Notes: generated from the letters alone by a model not told the origin. A DNA stretch of 42,559 bases from Streptococcus mitis (GCF_001074635.1 NZ_JUQO01000195.1:1-42559); one strand, 5' to 3'; shown: positions 9,105 to 18,684, counted from the stretch's first letter. Made by a program: numbers and translations.

Positions 9105-10760
9105 ATGTCATTTGACGGATTTTTTTTACACCACATGGTTGAGGAATTGCGAAGAGAGTTAGTGAATGGACGCATTCAGAAAATCAATCAGCCTTTTGAA
9201 CAAGAGTTGGTCTTGCAAATCCGTAGCAATCGCCAAAGTCATCGCCTGCTCCTTTCTGCACATCCAGTTTTTGGACGCATTCAGCTGACCCAAACGACTT
9301 TTGAAAATCCAGCCCAACCTTCAACCTTTATCATGGTTTTGAGAAAGTATTTGCAGGGTGCCCTAATTGAGTCGATTGAGCAAGTGGAAAATGACCGAAT
9401 TGTGGAAATGACAGTTTCCAATAAAAACGAGATTGGCGACCATATTCAGGCTACCTTGATTATCGAAATCATGGGTAAACACAGTAATATTCTACTGGTT
9501 GATAAAAGCAGTCATAAAATCCTCGAAGTCATTAAACACGTCGGCTTTTCACAAAATAGCTACCGTACCTTGCTGCCTGGATCGACCTATATTGCTCCTC
9601 CGAGTACGGAATCACTCAATCCTTTTACTATCAAGGATGAAAAACTATTTGAAATCCTGCAAACACAGGAAACGACAGCTAAAAATCTTCAAAGCCTCTT
9701 TCAAGGTCTGGGACGCGATACGGCAAATGAATTGGAAAGGATACTGGTTAGTGAAAAACTTTCCACTTTCCGAAACTTTTTCAATCAAGAAACCAAACCA
9801 TGCTTGACTAAGACTTCCTTCAGTCCAGTTCCTTTTGAAAATCAGATAGGAGAGCCTTTTGCCAGTCTTTCTGATTTGTTGGACACCTACTATAAGGACA
9901 AGGCTGAGCGCGACCGTGTCAAACAGCAAGCCAGTGAACTCATTCGCCGTGTTGAAAATGAACTTCAAAAAAATCGTCATAAGCTTAAAAAACAAGAAAA
10001 AGAGTTACTGGCGACAGACAACGCTGAAGAATTTCGTCAAAAGGGGGAATTACTGACAACCTTCCTCCATCAAGTTCCTAATGACCAAGATCAGGTTATC
10101 CTAGACAACTACTATACTAATCAACCTATCACAATTGCGCTTGATAAGGCCTTGACTCCCAACCAGAATGCCCAACGCTATTTTAAACGGTATCAGAAAC
10201 TCAAAGAAGCTGTCAAATACTTGACTGAGCTGATTGAGGAAACCAAGGCAACCATTCTCTATCTGGAAAGTGTAGAAACCGTCCTCAACCAAGCTGGACT
10301 AGAAGAAATCGCTGAAATCCGTGAAGAATTGATTCAAACAGGTTTTATCCGCAGAAGACAACGGGAGAAAATCCAGAAACGCAAAAAACCAGAACAATAT
10401 CTAGCAAGCGATGGCAAAACCATCATCTATGTCGGCCGAAACAACCTACAAAACGAGGAGCTAACCTTTAAAATGGCCCGCAAAGAGGAACTTTGGTTCC
10501 ATGCCAAGGACATTCCTGGAAGCCACGTTATCATCTCAGGCAACCTAGACCCATCTGATGAAGTCAAAACAGACGCAGCAGAGTTAGCTGCCTACTTCTC
10601 TCAAGGGCGCCTGTCGAATCTGGTGCAGGTGGATATGATTGAAGTCAAAAAACTCAACAAACCAACTGGTGGAAAACCTGGCTTTGTCACTTACACAGGA
10701 CAAAAGACCCTCCGTGTCACACCAGACCCAGAAAAAATTGCATCCATGAAAAAATCCTGA
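9105..10760 (+). CDS. pavA: Fibronectin-binding protein PavA / RqcH (NEMF family)
   Basis: A 551-residue protein from M-S-F-D-G-F-F-L-H-H, preceded by AAGGAGAG. It has an N-terminal NFACT-N domain, coiled coils at about 270-330 and 360-430, and a C-terminal NFACT-R domain with D-G-K-T-I-I-Y-V-G-R-N-N-L-Q-N and E-L-W-F-H-A-K-D-I-P-G-S-H-V. The last block is the conserved DUF814 signature. In streptococci the protein is known as an adhesin without a signal peptide. The same family in Bacillus is RqcH, which adds alanine tails to nascent chains on split ribosomes. The two roles are both plausible; the sequence itself best supports the ribosome-rescue family. It is monocistronic and divergent from ybeY. 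Confidence 0.96.
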   Translation: MSFDGFFLHHMVEELRRELVNGRIQKINQPFEQELVLQIRSNRQSHRLLLSAHPVFGRIQLTQTTFENPAQPSTFIMVLRKYLQGALIESIEQVENDRIVEMTVSNKNEIGDHIQATLIIEIMGKHSNILLVDKSSHKILEVIKHVGFSQNSYRTLLPGSTYIAPPSTESLNPFTIKDEKLFEILQTQETTAKNLQSLFQGLGRDTANELERILVSEKLSTFRNFFNQETKPCLTKTSFSPVPFENQIGEPFASLSDLLDTYYKDKAERDRVKQQASELIRRVENELQKNRHKLKKQEKELLATDNAEEFRQKGELLTTFLHQVPNDQDQVILDNYYTNQPITIALDKALTPNQNAQRYFKRYQKLKEAVKYLTELIEETKATILYLESVETVLNQAGLEEIAEIREELIQTGFIRRRQREKIQKRKKPEQYLASDGKTIIYVGRNNLQNEELTFKMARKEELWFHAKDIPGSHVIISGNLDPSDEVKTDAAELAAYFSQGRLSNLVQVDMIEVKKLNKPTGGKPGFVTYTGQKTLRVTPDPEKIASMKKS

Positions 10761-10783
10761 TTTTATTTGAAATCAGGATTTTT
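10750..10783. terminator. Bidirectional terminator shared by pavA and lytB
   Basis: An A-run, AAATCCTGATTT, a 6-base loop and AAATCAGGATTTTT form a strong hairpin with T-runs on both strands. The plus-strand arm includes the pavA TGA stop codon, so the gene ends inside its own terminator. Converging lytB ends 38 bases away. Confidence 0.85.
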
Positions 10784-10820
10784 AACATACTATTTAATCA
10801 AATCATATCCAATTATAGGA

Positions 10821-12533
10821 CTAATCTTTGCCACCTAGTTTCTCATTGATTTTCATCATCACACTAGCAATTTTTTCGCCCCAATAAGGGTCTGACGCAT
10901 ATTCCACATTCATACCAGATGCCTTGTTTCCAAGGAAAGTTCTACCCCTATCTATATAATTTTCCTTAATCCACTTGGTTGCACCTAAAATTCCCTTATC
11001 CACATCATCAAATGTCTTGGCAGAAAGGTAAGGGGTCGTATCATAGGCTGTAATTCCAAAGAAATTATTCTTATCTTTGGCAATTTTACTTCGTCCCCAA
11101 TCACTTTCTAAAGCACTATGGGCAAAGAGGTAGAGGGCATTGATATGGTAATGTTCTTCGGCTTCCTTAAAAGTAGCTCCCTTATTTTCCAAGAGACTAT
11201 TGTCAATATTTAACAGACTAAATACCTTATCCAAGTCTTCAGCACTATAGTTTGTAGTCTCTGTCAAATCTTTGAAAAGGAAGGGATTTTCAAGGTTAAA
11301 ACCATCAAAATGCAGCCCATCTGCCGAATAATATTTCTTGCCTACTTCCATATCAGAAAGATGAGAAGCTACTGGGATACTAGCATTCTGAGCCACATAG
11401 TGATAAAAACGATGCCCATCGCTCTCATAATAAGGGATAAAATCCTTGCTAGCATCTAGTGCTTGTAAATCTTCTATTTTCATATAACCTGACAAACCAG
11501 AAATAGTAATAGCCAAGCGCTTGTCATCACTTTTTCTATCCTTGTCTAGCCAGACAACACTACCTTGTGATATATAGGACAGCTTTTCACCATCTGCATT
11601 ATAAACATTTGCTGTGACAGGCACTACTTGATAGTAAGCAGCATTTTCGTTTGTAGCTTTTTCTCCAAGCCACTTTCCATCGCTTCCAAGCTGATAACCA
11701 TCTACTGTCTCATTTTTCGCCATGTAGCCACCAGATTTGAAGTAGTACCAGGCTTGACTTTTAGAATCGTATAGCCATTCTTTCTCAGTCATTTTGCCAT
11801 CAGATTTGAGATAAAACCATGACTCCTTATCCCAAATCCATTCATTGGCTGCCATATAGCCACCAGATTTTAGATAATAATAGTGACCATTTTCGAAAAT
11901 CCATTCTTTATCAGCATGATTTCCATTTTCTTTGATGTAAAACCAAGATTGGTATTGTTTGTCATAAAGCCAACCTTGCTGTACTTTGGCACCACTAGCA
12001 TTCACATAAGCCTGATCAATCCACTGACTTGTTAGCAAATAACCGCCAGATTTGAAATAATAGTCCTTACCCTTAATTTGGAGCCATTCTTTCTCTGCGT
12101 GTTGTCCATCTGCTTTGATATAAAACCAAGCATCGTATCGAGAATCATAGACCCAATCTTCTATTACCTTGGCACCTGTTGCACCAACATAGGAAGTTCC
12201 TACCCACGCATTTCTTTTCATCTTTCCATCTTGGTCAAGATAATAGAAGGCTCCCTTGTCTTCTACCCATTCTGATTTTGCCATATAGCCACCAGATTTG
12301 AGGTAAAAATAGTCGTCACCTTGTTTCAGCCATTCATTTTCAGCATAGTTGGCATCTGCTTTTATATAAAACCAAGATTGATAATGAGCATCAAAAACCC
12401 ACTCATTGGCTGCTTGACTGTCATCTGCTTTCAGGTATTGTTTTCCTTGCCAAGTACCATCACTGGCCATTACACCCTCTGGACTAGCTAAGAAAAATAG
12501 CAGGGCTAAAAAAATAAATCTTACTTTCTTCAT
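10821..12533 (-). CDS. lytB: Choline-binding endo-beta-N-acetylglucosaminidase LytB
   Basis: A 570-residue secreted wall hydrolase that separates daughter cells. A signal peptide (M-K-K-V-R-F-I-F-L-A-L-L-F-F-L-A) is followed by about 12 choline-binding repeats (roughly 30-290), with the usual W-x-Y-D-x-x-x-x-S-W-F-Y-I-K and Y-Y-L-K-S-G-G-Y-M units that hold wall teichoic-acid choline. Then come an SH3b-like linker region and a C-terminal GH73 catalytic domain. The catalytic Glu is in H-S-A-L-E-S-D-W-G, 94 residues from the C-terminus. I start at 12533 because AGAGGAAGAAGG precedes it and the earlier ATG sits at the predicted transcription start. From memory pneumococcal LytB is about 658 residues, so the repeat region here is about 88 residues shorter. 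Confidence 0.95.
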   Translation of the reverse strand: MKKVRFIFLALLFFLASPEGVMASDGTWQGKQYLKADDSQAANEWVFDAHYQSWFYIKADANYAENEWLKQGDDYFYLKSGGYMAKSEWVEDKGAFYYLDQDGKMKRNAWVGTSYVGATGAKVIEDWVYDSRYDAWFYIKADGQHAEKEWLQIKGKDYYFKSGGYLLTSQWIDQAYVNASGAKVQQGWLYDKQYQSWFYIKENGNHADKEWIFENGHYYYLKSGGYMAANEWIWDKESWFYLKSDGKMTEKEWLYDSKSQAWYYFKSGGYMAKNETVDGYQLGSDGKWLGEKATNENAAYYQVVPVTANVYNADGEKLSYISQGSVVWLDKDRKSDDKRLAITISGLSGYMKIEDLQALDASKDFIPYYESDGHRFYHYVAQNASIPVASHLSDMEVGKKYYSADGLHFDGFNLENPFLFKDLTETTNYSAEDLDKVFSLLNIDNSLLENKGATFKEAEEHYHINALYLFAHSALESDWGRSKIAKDKNNFFGITAYDTTPYLSAKTFDDVDKGILGATKWIKENYIDRGRTFLGNKASGMNVEYASDPYWGEKIASVMMKINEKLGGKD

Positions 12534-12563
12534 TAACCTTCTTCCTCTGTTCTTACTCATTTC

Positions 12564-12572
12564 ATTATATCA
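12564..12572 (-). promoter_or_regulatory. Extended -10 promoter of lytB
   Basis: The minus strand reads TGATATAAT, 30 bases upstream of the chosen lytB start. The in-frame ATG at 12560 falls at the expected transcription start. Confidence 0.65.
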
Positions 12573-12631
12573 AAATTCTCTATAATCAACATTACAAACT
12601 CATAAAAAATCAAGAACAGATTGATTGCAGT

Positions 12632-14381
<1,750 letters not shown>

Positions 14382-14412
14382 GACTTTTCCTCCTTAAATT
14401 TTAAGGGGACCA

Positions 14413-14443
14413 GACAAAGAAAAGACCTTGCTAGTGCAAGGCC
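14413..14443 (-). terminator. Attenuation terminator in the pyrK leader
   Basis: GGCCTTGC-ACTA-GCAAGGTC is followed by TTTTCTTT on the minus strand. It stops pyr transcription when pyrimidines are abundant. Confidence 0.88.
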
Positions 14444-14555
14444 TCAGTTAAAATCGTACAACAGAAGAGAGCACACTCAAAAAGTCTCCTCTAGAAAATT
14501 GTACTATTCTTTTATCTGACACCTTGTGAGTCTCTCTGGACTCCCCTTAAAGGTT
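14424..14555 (-). ncRNA. PyrR-type mRNA leader (uridine-nucleotide attenuator) of pyrK-pyrD
   Basis: The leader has all three competing structures. The anti-antiterminator is ACCTT ... AAGGT (14521-14555), enclosing the PyrR loop TCCAGAGAG (complement of 14532-14540). The antiterminator pairs CAAGGTGTCAG (complement of 14516-14526) with CTGAGGCCTTG (complement of 14437-14447), with GTACAA/TTGTAC and AGAGGAG/CTCTTCT inside. The terminator uses the same CTGAGGCCTTG strand. In this family PyrR bound to UMP holds the anti-antiterminator and lets the terminator form. pyrR itself is outside the window. Confidence 0.9.
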
Positions 14556-14566
14556 AAATTTTTACT

Positions 14567-14595
14567 AGTATACTCTTTCAGCTAAAAAAAGTCAA
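14567..14595 (-). promoter_or_regulatory. Promoter of pyrK-pyrD
   Basis: TTGACT (complement of 14590-14595), 17-base spacer, TATACT (complement of 14567-14572). The -35 lies inside the 3' arm of the gloA terminator. Confidence 0.8.
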
Positions 14596-14622
14596 GTAGA
14601 AAACGAAGATTCTACTTGACTT
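14583..14622 (-). terminator. Terminator of gloA
   Basis: A perfect 13-bp stem (AAGTCAAGTAGAA with its complement, 14589-14601 and 14610-14622) is followed by a run of T on the minus strand. Confidence 0.88.
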
Positions 14623-14629
14623 CACGGGA

Positions 14630-15010
14630 TTATTTTTCACGAATGACTTCAACCTTGTATCCATCAGGGTCTTTAACAAAGTAATAGTTAGGTGCAGTTC
14701 CTGGTAGACCATTTGGCTCAGTCACTTCATAGCCTTTGGCACTATGCTCTTGATGAAGCGCCTCAAGATCAGGTGTACTGAGGGCGATATGGGCAAATCC
14801 ATCTCCAACCACATAAGGACCGTGATCGTAGTTATAAGTCAATTCCAACTCATAGTCGTCACCCTCAAGACCTAGATAGACAATCGTGAAGGCATGGTCT
14901 GGAAAATCTCTGCGACGCAATTCTTTAAATCCAAAAGCATCTTGATAGAATGCAATTGATTTTTCAAGATTTTCTACGCGTAAGCAAGTGTGTAGCATTT
15001 TTGAAGCCAT
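14630..15010 (-). CDS. gloA: Lactoylglutathione lyase (glyoxalase I)
   Basis: A 126-residue glyoxalase I that turns the methylglyoxal-thiol adduct into lactoyl-thiol. The four metal ligands line up with the E. coli enzyme: H7, E56, H74 and E121. The family repeat of two beta-alpha-beta-beta-beta units is visible (H-T-C-L-R-V-E-N-L-E and F-A-H-I-A-L-S-T). The AAAGGAG site lies in the tail of the rplT terminator. It sits between the L20 operon and pyrK; I see no clear promoter of its own, so read-through is possible. Confidence 0.95.
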   Translation of the reverse strand: MASKMLHTCLRVENLEKSIAFYQDAFGFKELRRRDFPDHAFTIVYLGLEGDDYELELTYNYDHGPYVVGDGFAHIALSTPDLEALHQEHSAKGYEVTEPNGLPGTAPNYYFVKDPDGYKVEVIREK

Positions 15011-15026
15011 ATTTTTCTCCTTTATT

Positions 15027-15061
15027 TTTAAAAAGACTGGGACAATCCTGTTCCAGTCTTA
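15027..15061 (-). terminator. Terminator after rplT
   Basis: AAGACTGGAACA and TGTCCCAGTCTT pair on the minus strand and run into TTTTTAAAAATAAA. Confidence 0.8.
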
Positions 15062-15068
15062 TCTGTTA

Positions 15069-15428
15069 TTATTTACCAAGTTTTGCTTTAGCTGCATCTG
15101 CAAGAGCTGTGAAAGCTGCTGCATCGTTAACAGCCAAGTCAGCAAGCATTTTACGGTTAACTTCGATCTCAGCCAATTTCAAACCATGCATCAATTGTGA
15201 GTATGAAAGTCCGTTCATACGAGCTGCCGCATTGATACGAGTGATCCACAATTTGCGGAAGTCACGTTTTTTCTGACGACGGTCACGGTATGCATAGTAG
15301 TAAGAGTTCATTACTTGTTCTTTTGCAGTACGGAACAAGATGTGTTTAGCTCCATAGTAACCTTTTGCTAATTTAAGAATACGTTTACGACGTTTGCGTG
15401 ATACAACGCCACCTTTAACACGTGCCAT
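15069..15428 (-). CDS. rplT: 50S ribosomal protein L20
   Basis: A 119-residue protein matching L20 over its length: [24 protein letters not shown] and [11 protein letters not shown]. It binds 23S rRNA early in assembly. In Bacillus L20 represses its own infC-rpmI-rplT mRNA, and the same gene order is present here. Confidence 0.99.
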   Translation of the reverse strand: MARVKGGVVSRKRRKRILKLAKGYYGAKHILFRTAKEQVMNSYYYAYRDRRQKKRDFRKLWITRINAAARMNGLSYSQLMHGLKLAEIEVNRKMLADLAVNDAAAFTALADAAKAKLGK

Positions 15429-15479
15429 GTTTTATTTCCTCCAAATATTTCCTAGAATTGTTTACTTACAGTCAAGCTA

Positions 15480-15680
15480 TTATTTCAAGCGAGTAAGCAT
15501 TGCTTTGATACGTTTGTAATCTCCTGAATGCACCATAGATGCTTTACGAAGATGACGACGTTGTTTTTTAGTTTTTCCGTGGAAACGGTGAGAAGTGTAA
15601 GCACGGAAACGTTTAAGTCCACCAGAACCTGTACGTTTGAAACGTTTAGCTGATGCGCGGTGTGTTTTTTGTTTTGGCAT
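15480..15680 (-). CDS. rpmI: 50S ribosomal protein L35
   Basis: A 66-residue basic protein, [18 protein letters not shown], the classic L35 start, with A-S-M-V-H-S-G-D near the end. The start has an AAAGGAG site. Second gene of infC-rpmI-rplT. Confidence 0.99.
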   Translation of the reverse strand: MPKQKTHRASAKRFKRTGSGGLKRFRAYTSHRFHGKTKKQRRHLRKASMVHSGDYKRIKAMLTRLK

Positions 15681-15712
15681 GATTTTTTCTCCTTTATTTA
15701 ACTTTCTGACAA

Positions 15713-16234
15713 TTATTTTTTGTCAGTCGCTGGCGCCAATTGCATGAACATTTGACGTCCATCCATTTTAGCACGTTGTTCGATGATGGCAATATCTTGA
15801 GTTGCTTCAGCAAACTCGGCTAAAACTTTTGCACCAATCTCTTTATGGGTAATCATACGACCCTTAAAGCGAATAGATACCTTAACTTTATTTCCTTTTT
15901 CAAGGAATTTGCGTGCATTGCGAAGTTTTGTATCAAAGTCACCCTTGTCAATAGTTGGACTTAGACGAACTTCTTTCACAGTAACAACACTTTGTTTTTT
16001 ACGTTGTTCTTTTTGCTTCTTCTGGTACTCAAATTTGAACTTACCGTAGTCCATAATTTTTGCAACAGGCGGTTTGGCTTGGGGTTGAATCAATACTAGG
16101 TCAACATTGGCGTTATCAGCCAAAGCTTGCGCTTCACTGAGTGGCTTGATGCCTAGCTGTTCTCCTTCAAGACCAATCAAGCGAACTTCACGTACACGAA
16201 TCTCATCATTGATGAATAAGTCTTGCTTTGCTAT
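15713..16234 (-). CDS. infC: Translation initiation factor IF-3, apparent AUA start
   Basis: IF3 keeps 30S subunits free and rejects wrong start codons. The two domains are clear: N-terminal [13 protein letters not shown] and M-D-Y-G-K-F-K-F-E, and C-terminal [10 protein letters not shown] and [11 protein letters not shown] place the start at ATA (16234-16232), giving 173 residues, because GAGGTG lies 6 bases upstream and the first residues then align with Bacillus IF3. Alternatives are GTG at 16243 (176 residues; this GTG is part of the ribosome binding site) and TTG at 16270 (185), which sits in a terminator T-run. Non-AUG starts are the rule for infC because IF3 controls its own translation through them. 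The end and identity are certain; the start is inferred. Confidence 0.93.
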
Positions 16235-16260
16235 GGTTTTCACCTCTTTTGTTTTATTAG

Positions 16261-16298
16261 AGAAAAACAATAGCGGACTCGTAAATATACAAGCCCGC
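16261..16298 (-). terminator. Terminator-like hairpin in the infC leader
   Basis: GCGGGCTTGTA-TATT-TACGAGTCCGC (11 pairs with two G-U) followed by TATTGTTTTTCTC on the minus strand. It lies between the promoter and the infC start, so it looks like an attenuator, as in L20-controlled leaders of Firmicutes. An open frame from ATG 16300 runs through it and is not the real start. Confidence 0.75.
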
Positions 16299-16398
16299 AC
16301 GTTATGATAGCGTTTCTTAGAAACTTTTCATCCGTAGGGCCAGGCAACTTGATGTCACAAGGCGAGAAGCTCTCACTTCTGCTTTTCTCAACTTTTAT

Positions 16399-16427
16399 AT
16401 GATACCAAGTTTTCTAGCCCTTGTCAA
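16399..16427 (-). promoter_or_regulatory. Promoter of infC-rpmI-rplT
   Basis: TTGACA (complement of 16422-16427), 17-base spacer, TATCAT (complement of 16399-16404). It gives a leader of about 155 bases before the ATA start. Confidence 0.82.
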
Positions 16428-16483
16428 GATAAAAAGTTATTTTTTTGAAAAGTTTGTGTTTGTATTTTGGATTGGTTTTCGCA

Positions 16484-16516
16484 TCAAAAAGAGAGAACCA
16501 AGTTGATTCCCTCTCT
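16484..16516 (-). terminator. Terminator of the ABC transporter operon
   Basis: AGAGAG (16511-16516) pairs with CTCTCT (16490-16495) on the minus strand, followed by TTTTTGATG. The stem is short. Confidence 0.55.
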
Positions 16517-16550
16517 ATGTTAGTTTTTACTTATTTTCCCTATAGGAAAG

Positions 16551-17735
16551 CTAGGATCTATTAAAAAATTCTTTTTTCTGTGAACTTCCCCATCTTTCAA
16601 TAAATAGAATTCCCACTAACAAAAGGATAATCAGGCAAGGAAGTAAGACCATCCCCATGCTCCAATTCAGATTGACATTATCAATTTGCTTAGGTAATCT
16701 TCCAGACAAAATCTCCACTGAACGCAAGTAAGTAAAGGGAATCAGATGTGCAATCCTTTGAAGAGGCTGAATTGTTTGGATGCCAAACAATAAGCCAACA
16801 ATCCCAATAAGTGAAAGAAAAAGAACAGGCATTTTTTGCTTGAAAAAGTAAGCAATCAAGTACACTACTTCCACAATGACGATAAAGGCTAAGAAAGCTA
16901 AGAACAAGCCAGGAAATAACACATCTTGTATTTTCCCAATAGTTACCTCTTGATTCACTAAGCTATATATCGGGTAGGGATAATCTAACTGTCCAAAACC
17001 ACTTATCAGACTTCCCACTAGAAAAGAAAAACCACAGATTCCAATAAACAGCACAGTTACATAGCCCACCCCAACTCCAAGAGAAGACATTGCAAATGTC
17101 ACTTTTGAAAAAGGATATAATTGAGCTGTATCCAGATGATTTTGATATCTTTCTGCAAATAGTTGTGTTAGCATAAAAATAATAGCAACCACAAACAAGC
17201 TTGGGATGATAGCTTCTAAAATCCAGACAATCTGATCAATCCCGTAAGTCGGATAATCTAAATTGTGGGCTTTTATGTTCAAGAGATATAGCGCTTGGTA
17301 AATCTTTCGTTCGCGGTCAACCGCCATTTTTAAGTCAGAGCTAGAAGTCGAGTTATTTGATACAAATTCATAATTCTTCTCTTCATCTTGCCACTGCAAA
17401 TAGTAGGCTTCTTTCCAGCGCCCTTCTTTTAGTAAAGTTAGAATTTCTTTCTTTTGCGTCAAAAGATTTTTTTGCAAGTCTAAATTACTTTTTGCAAACT
17501 GGTATTCTTCCGAGCTGGTATCAGACATTTGGGAGAACTTCTCTTCATTTTCATTGATAGCTCTCTCGTTGGCTGCAATATGAGTTTCCAACCTGCTCTC
17601 CAAACTGACTGAGTTTGCAGTCCGACTATTGAAATAAAAGCTAATACCAAGAGCTAAAACAAATAAAGCTAAGACAATCCAGTTTAAGCGACTTTTGAAA
17701 ACTTTTTTTAATAAAAATTGAATAACATCTTTCAT
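16551..17735 (-). CDS. ABC transporter permease, function unknown
   Basis: A 394-residue membrane protein of the ABC-2 type. TM1 is at about 19-36, then a long polar, probably external and helical region (about 40-165) rich in E, K and S. Five or six more membrane segments follow (about 170-190, 215-245, 275-305, 310-330 and 365-385). This layout, with one large extracytoplasmic loop, resembles permeases of peptide or bacteriocin-immunity exporters, but no substrate can be read from the sequence. It follows its ATPase by 3 bases. Confidence 0.8.
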   Translation of the reverse strand: MKDVIQFLLKKVFKSRLNWIVLALFVLALGISFYFNSRTANSVSLESRLETHIAANERAINENEEKFSQMSDTSSEEYQFAKSNLDLQKNLLTQKKEILTLLKEGRWKEAYYLQWQDEEKNYEFVSNNSTSSSDLKMAVDRERKIYQALYLLNIKAHNLDYPTYGIDQIVWILEAIIPSLFVVAIIFMLTQLFAERYQNHLDTAQLYPFSKVTFAMSSLGVGVGYVTVLFIGICGFSFLVGSLISGFGQLDYPYPIYSLVNQEVTIGKIQDVLFPGLFLAFLAFIVIVEVVYLIAYFFKQKMPVLFLSLIGIVGLLFGIQTIQPLQRIAHLIPFTYLRSVEILSGRLPKQIDNVNLNWSMGMVLLPCLIILLLVGILFIERWGSSQKKEFFNRS

Positions 17736-17738
17736 AAA

Positions 17739-18326
17739 CTAAGCCTCTTCTATCTGCCCCTGACGAATGGTTACCATGCTATCGCAAATCTCCACCAACT
17801 CCTCTTTGTAGTGGGAACTCAAAAGAACCAGCTGCTCTTGCCTATTTATTTGTGCCAGCCTATCAAAAAACTTCTGTCGATAATACTCATCTAAGCCATT
17901 TGTAATCTCATCCATGAGCCAGCATTTCGCCTGACTGAGGAAATACATGGCAATCACCAAGCGTTGCTTCATGCCTAAGGAATACTTGCGAATGGGAAGT
18001 CTGACATAGTCCGACATTTCCCAGTAATCAATTTCATCCCTCAAGTTTAGGTCTGACTTCCAGATGTTTTTTATGAGGCGAAGATAGTCCATCCCACTTA
18101 AATTTTCATCCAGCCATTCAATGCTTTCATAATAAAATAAAGAAGGAGGGACTGCGATATTTCCACTACTTATAGGAATTAAATTGCTAATGGCGCGGAA
18201 CAGGGTCGTCTTTCCAGAGCCATTGATAGCAAGAATACCATAAATACTACCCTTTTCAAATGTAAAATCAACATCTTGTAAGATGACTTGTCGCGTTTTT
18301 AAGGTCACATGAGTAAGCTGCAACAT
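17739..18326 (-). CDS. ABC transporter ATP-binding protein, function unknown
   Basis: A short ATPase, 195 residues. Walker A is A-I-N-G-S-G-K-T-T (33-41), the signature is Y-S-L-G-M-K-Q (115-121), Walker B is C-W-L-M-D-E (135-140), and the switch histidine is H172 in S-S-H-Y-K-E-E. I do not see the usual Q-loop glutamine; the stretch before E-N-L-S reads Y-Y-E-S-I-E-W-L-D. The start has AAGGAGGG upstream. With the following permease it forms a complete exporter of the ABC-2 kind. The gene sits behind a 280-base leader. Confidence 0.9.
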   Translation of the reverse strand: MLQLTHVTLKTRQVILQDVDFTFEKGSIYGILAINGSGKTTLFRAISNLIPISSGNIAVPPSLFYYESIEWLDENLSGMDYLRLIKNIWKSDLNLRDEIDYWEMSDYVRLPIRKYSLGMKQRLVIAMYFLSQAKCWLMDEITNGLDEYYRQKFFDRLAQINRQEQLVLLSSHYKEELVEICDSMVTIRQGQIEEA

Positions 18327-18358
18327 ACCTAGCCCTCCTTTTTATCACTCTTGAAAGA

Positions 18359-18481
18359 TTAACAACTACCGTTGTAATAATTTATATCTCTAAAAAATCG
18401 TAATTTAACCACCATCAACGCTATACTCATCATATCTATCATAACGAGACTGTGATAGTTCGTACTATACTTTCCAATCAT
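18359..18481 (-). CDS. Possible 40-residue leader peptide upstream of the ABC transporter
   Basis: An ATG at 18481 opens a 40-codon frame ending TAA at 18359, 32 bases before the ATPase gene. It begins M-I-G-K-Y-S-T-N-Y-H-S-L-V, has a hydrophobic methionine-rich middle (M-I-D-M-M-S-I-A-L-M-V-V) and ends R-D-I-N-Y-Y-N-G-S-C. I see no proper ribosome binding site, so it may be untranslated leader. The 18327-18684 gap holds this frame, the promoter at 18613-18641, and nothing else I can name. Confidence 0.3.
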   Translation of the reverse strand: MIGKYSTNYHSLVMIDMMSIALMVVKLRFFRDINYYNGSC

Positions 18482-18612
18482 ACCGATAAGTTTTAAGAAC
18501 GCTCACAGCAGACATACTGGACTGAAAAGGACCAATAGATCATAAACTAACTAATTAAACGGTTTTTGCTAATTTTTAATGGTTTTATATCATTAATATT
18601 GAAGACGCTTTC

Positions 18613-18641
18613 ATTATATCGTTTTTATCATTATTATGCAA
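18613..18641 (-). promoter_or_regulatory. Promoter of the ABC transporter operon
   Basis: TTGCAT (complement of 18636-18641), 17-base spacer, TATAAT (complement of 18613-18618). The transcript would start near 18606, leaving about 280 leader bases. Confidence 0.7.
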
Positions 18642-18684
18642 CAGATTTCTAGTTTATTTTACTAATATATAATATTTGTCCTTC

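Noticed and set aside
16235-16300. infC extended to the ATG at 16300 (195 residues)
   Set aside because: The added codons are the leader terminator hairpin and T-run, and the peptide does not resemble IF3.
18414-18510. Short frames in the ABC leader such as one ending Y-R-Y-D-W-K-V, considered as a cyclic-peptide precursor
   Set aside because: No ribosome binding site and no radical-SAM enzyme nearby; too short to support.
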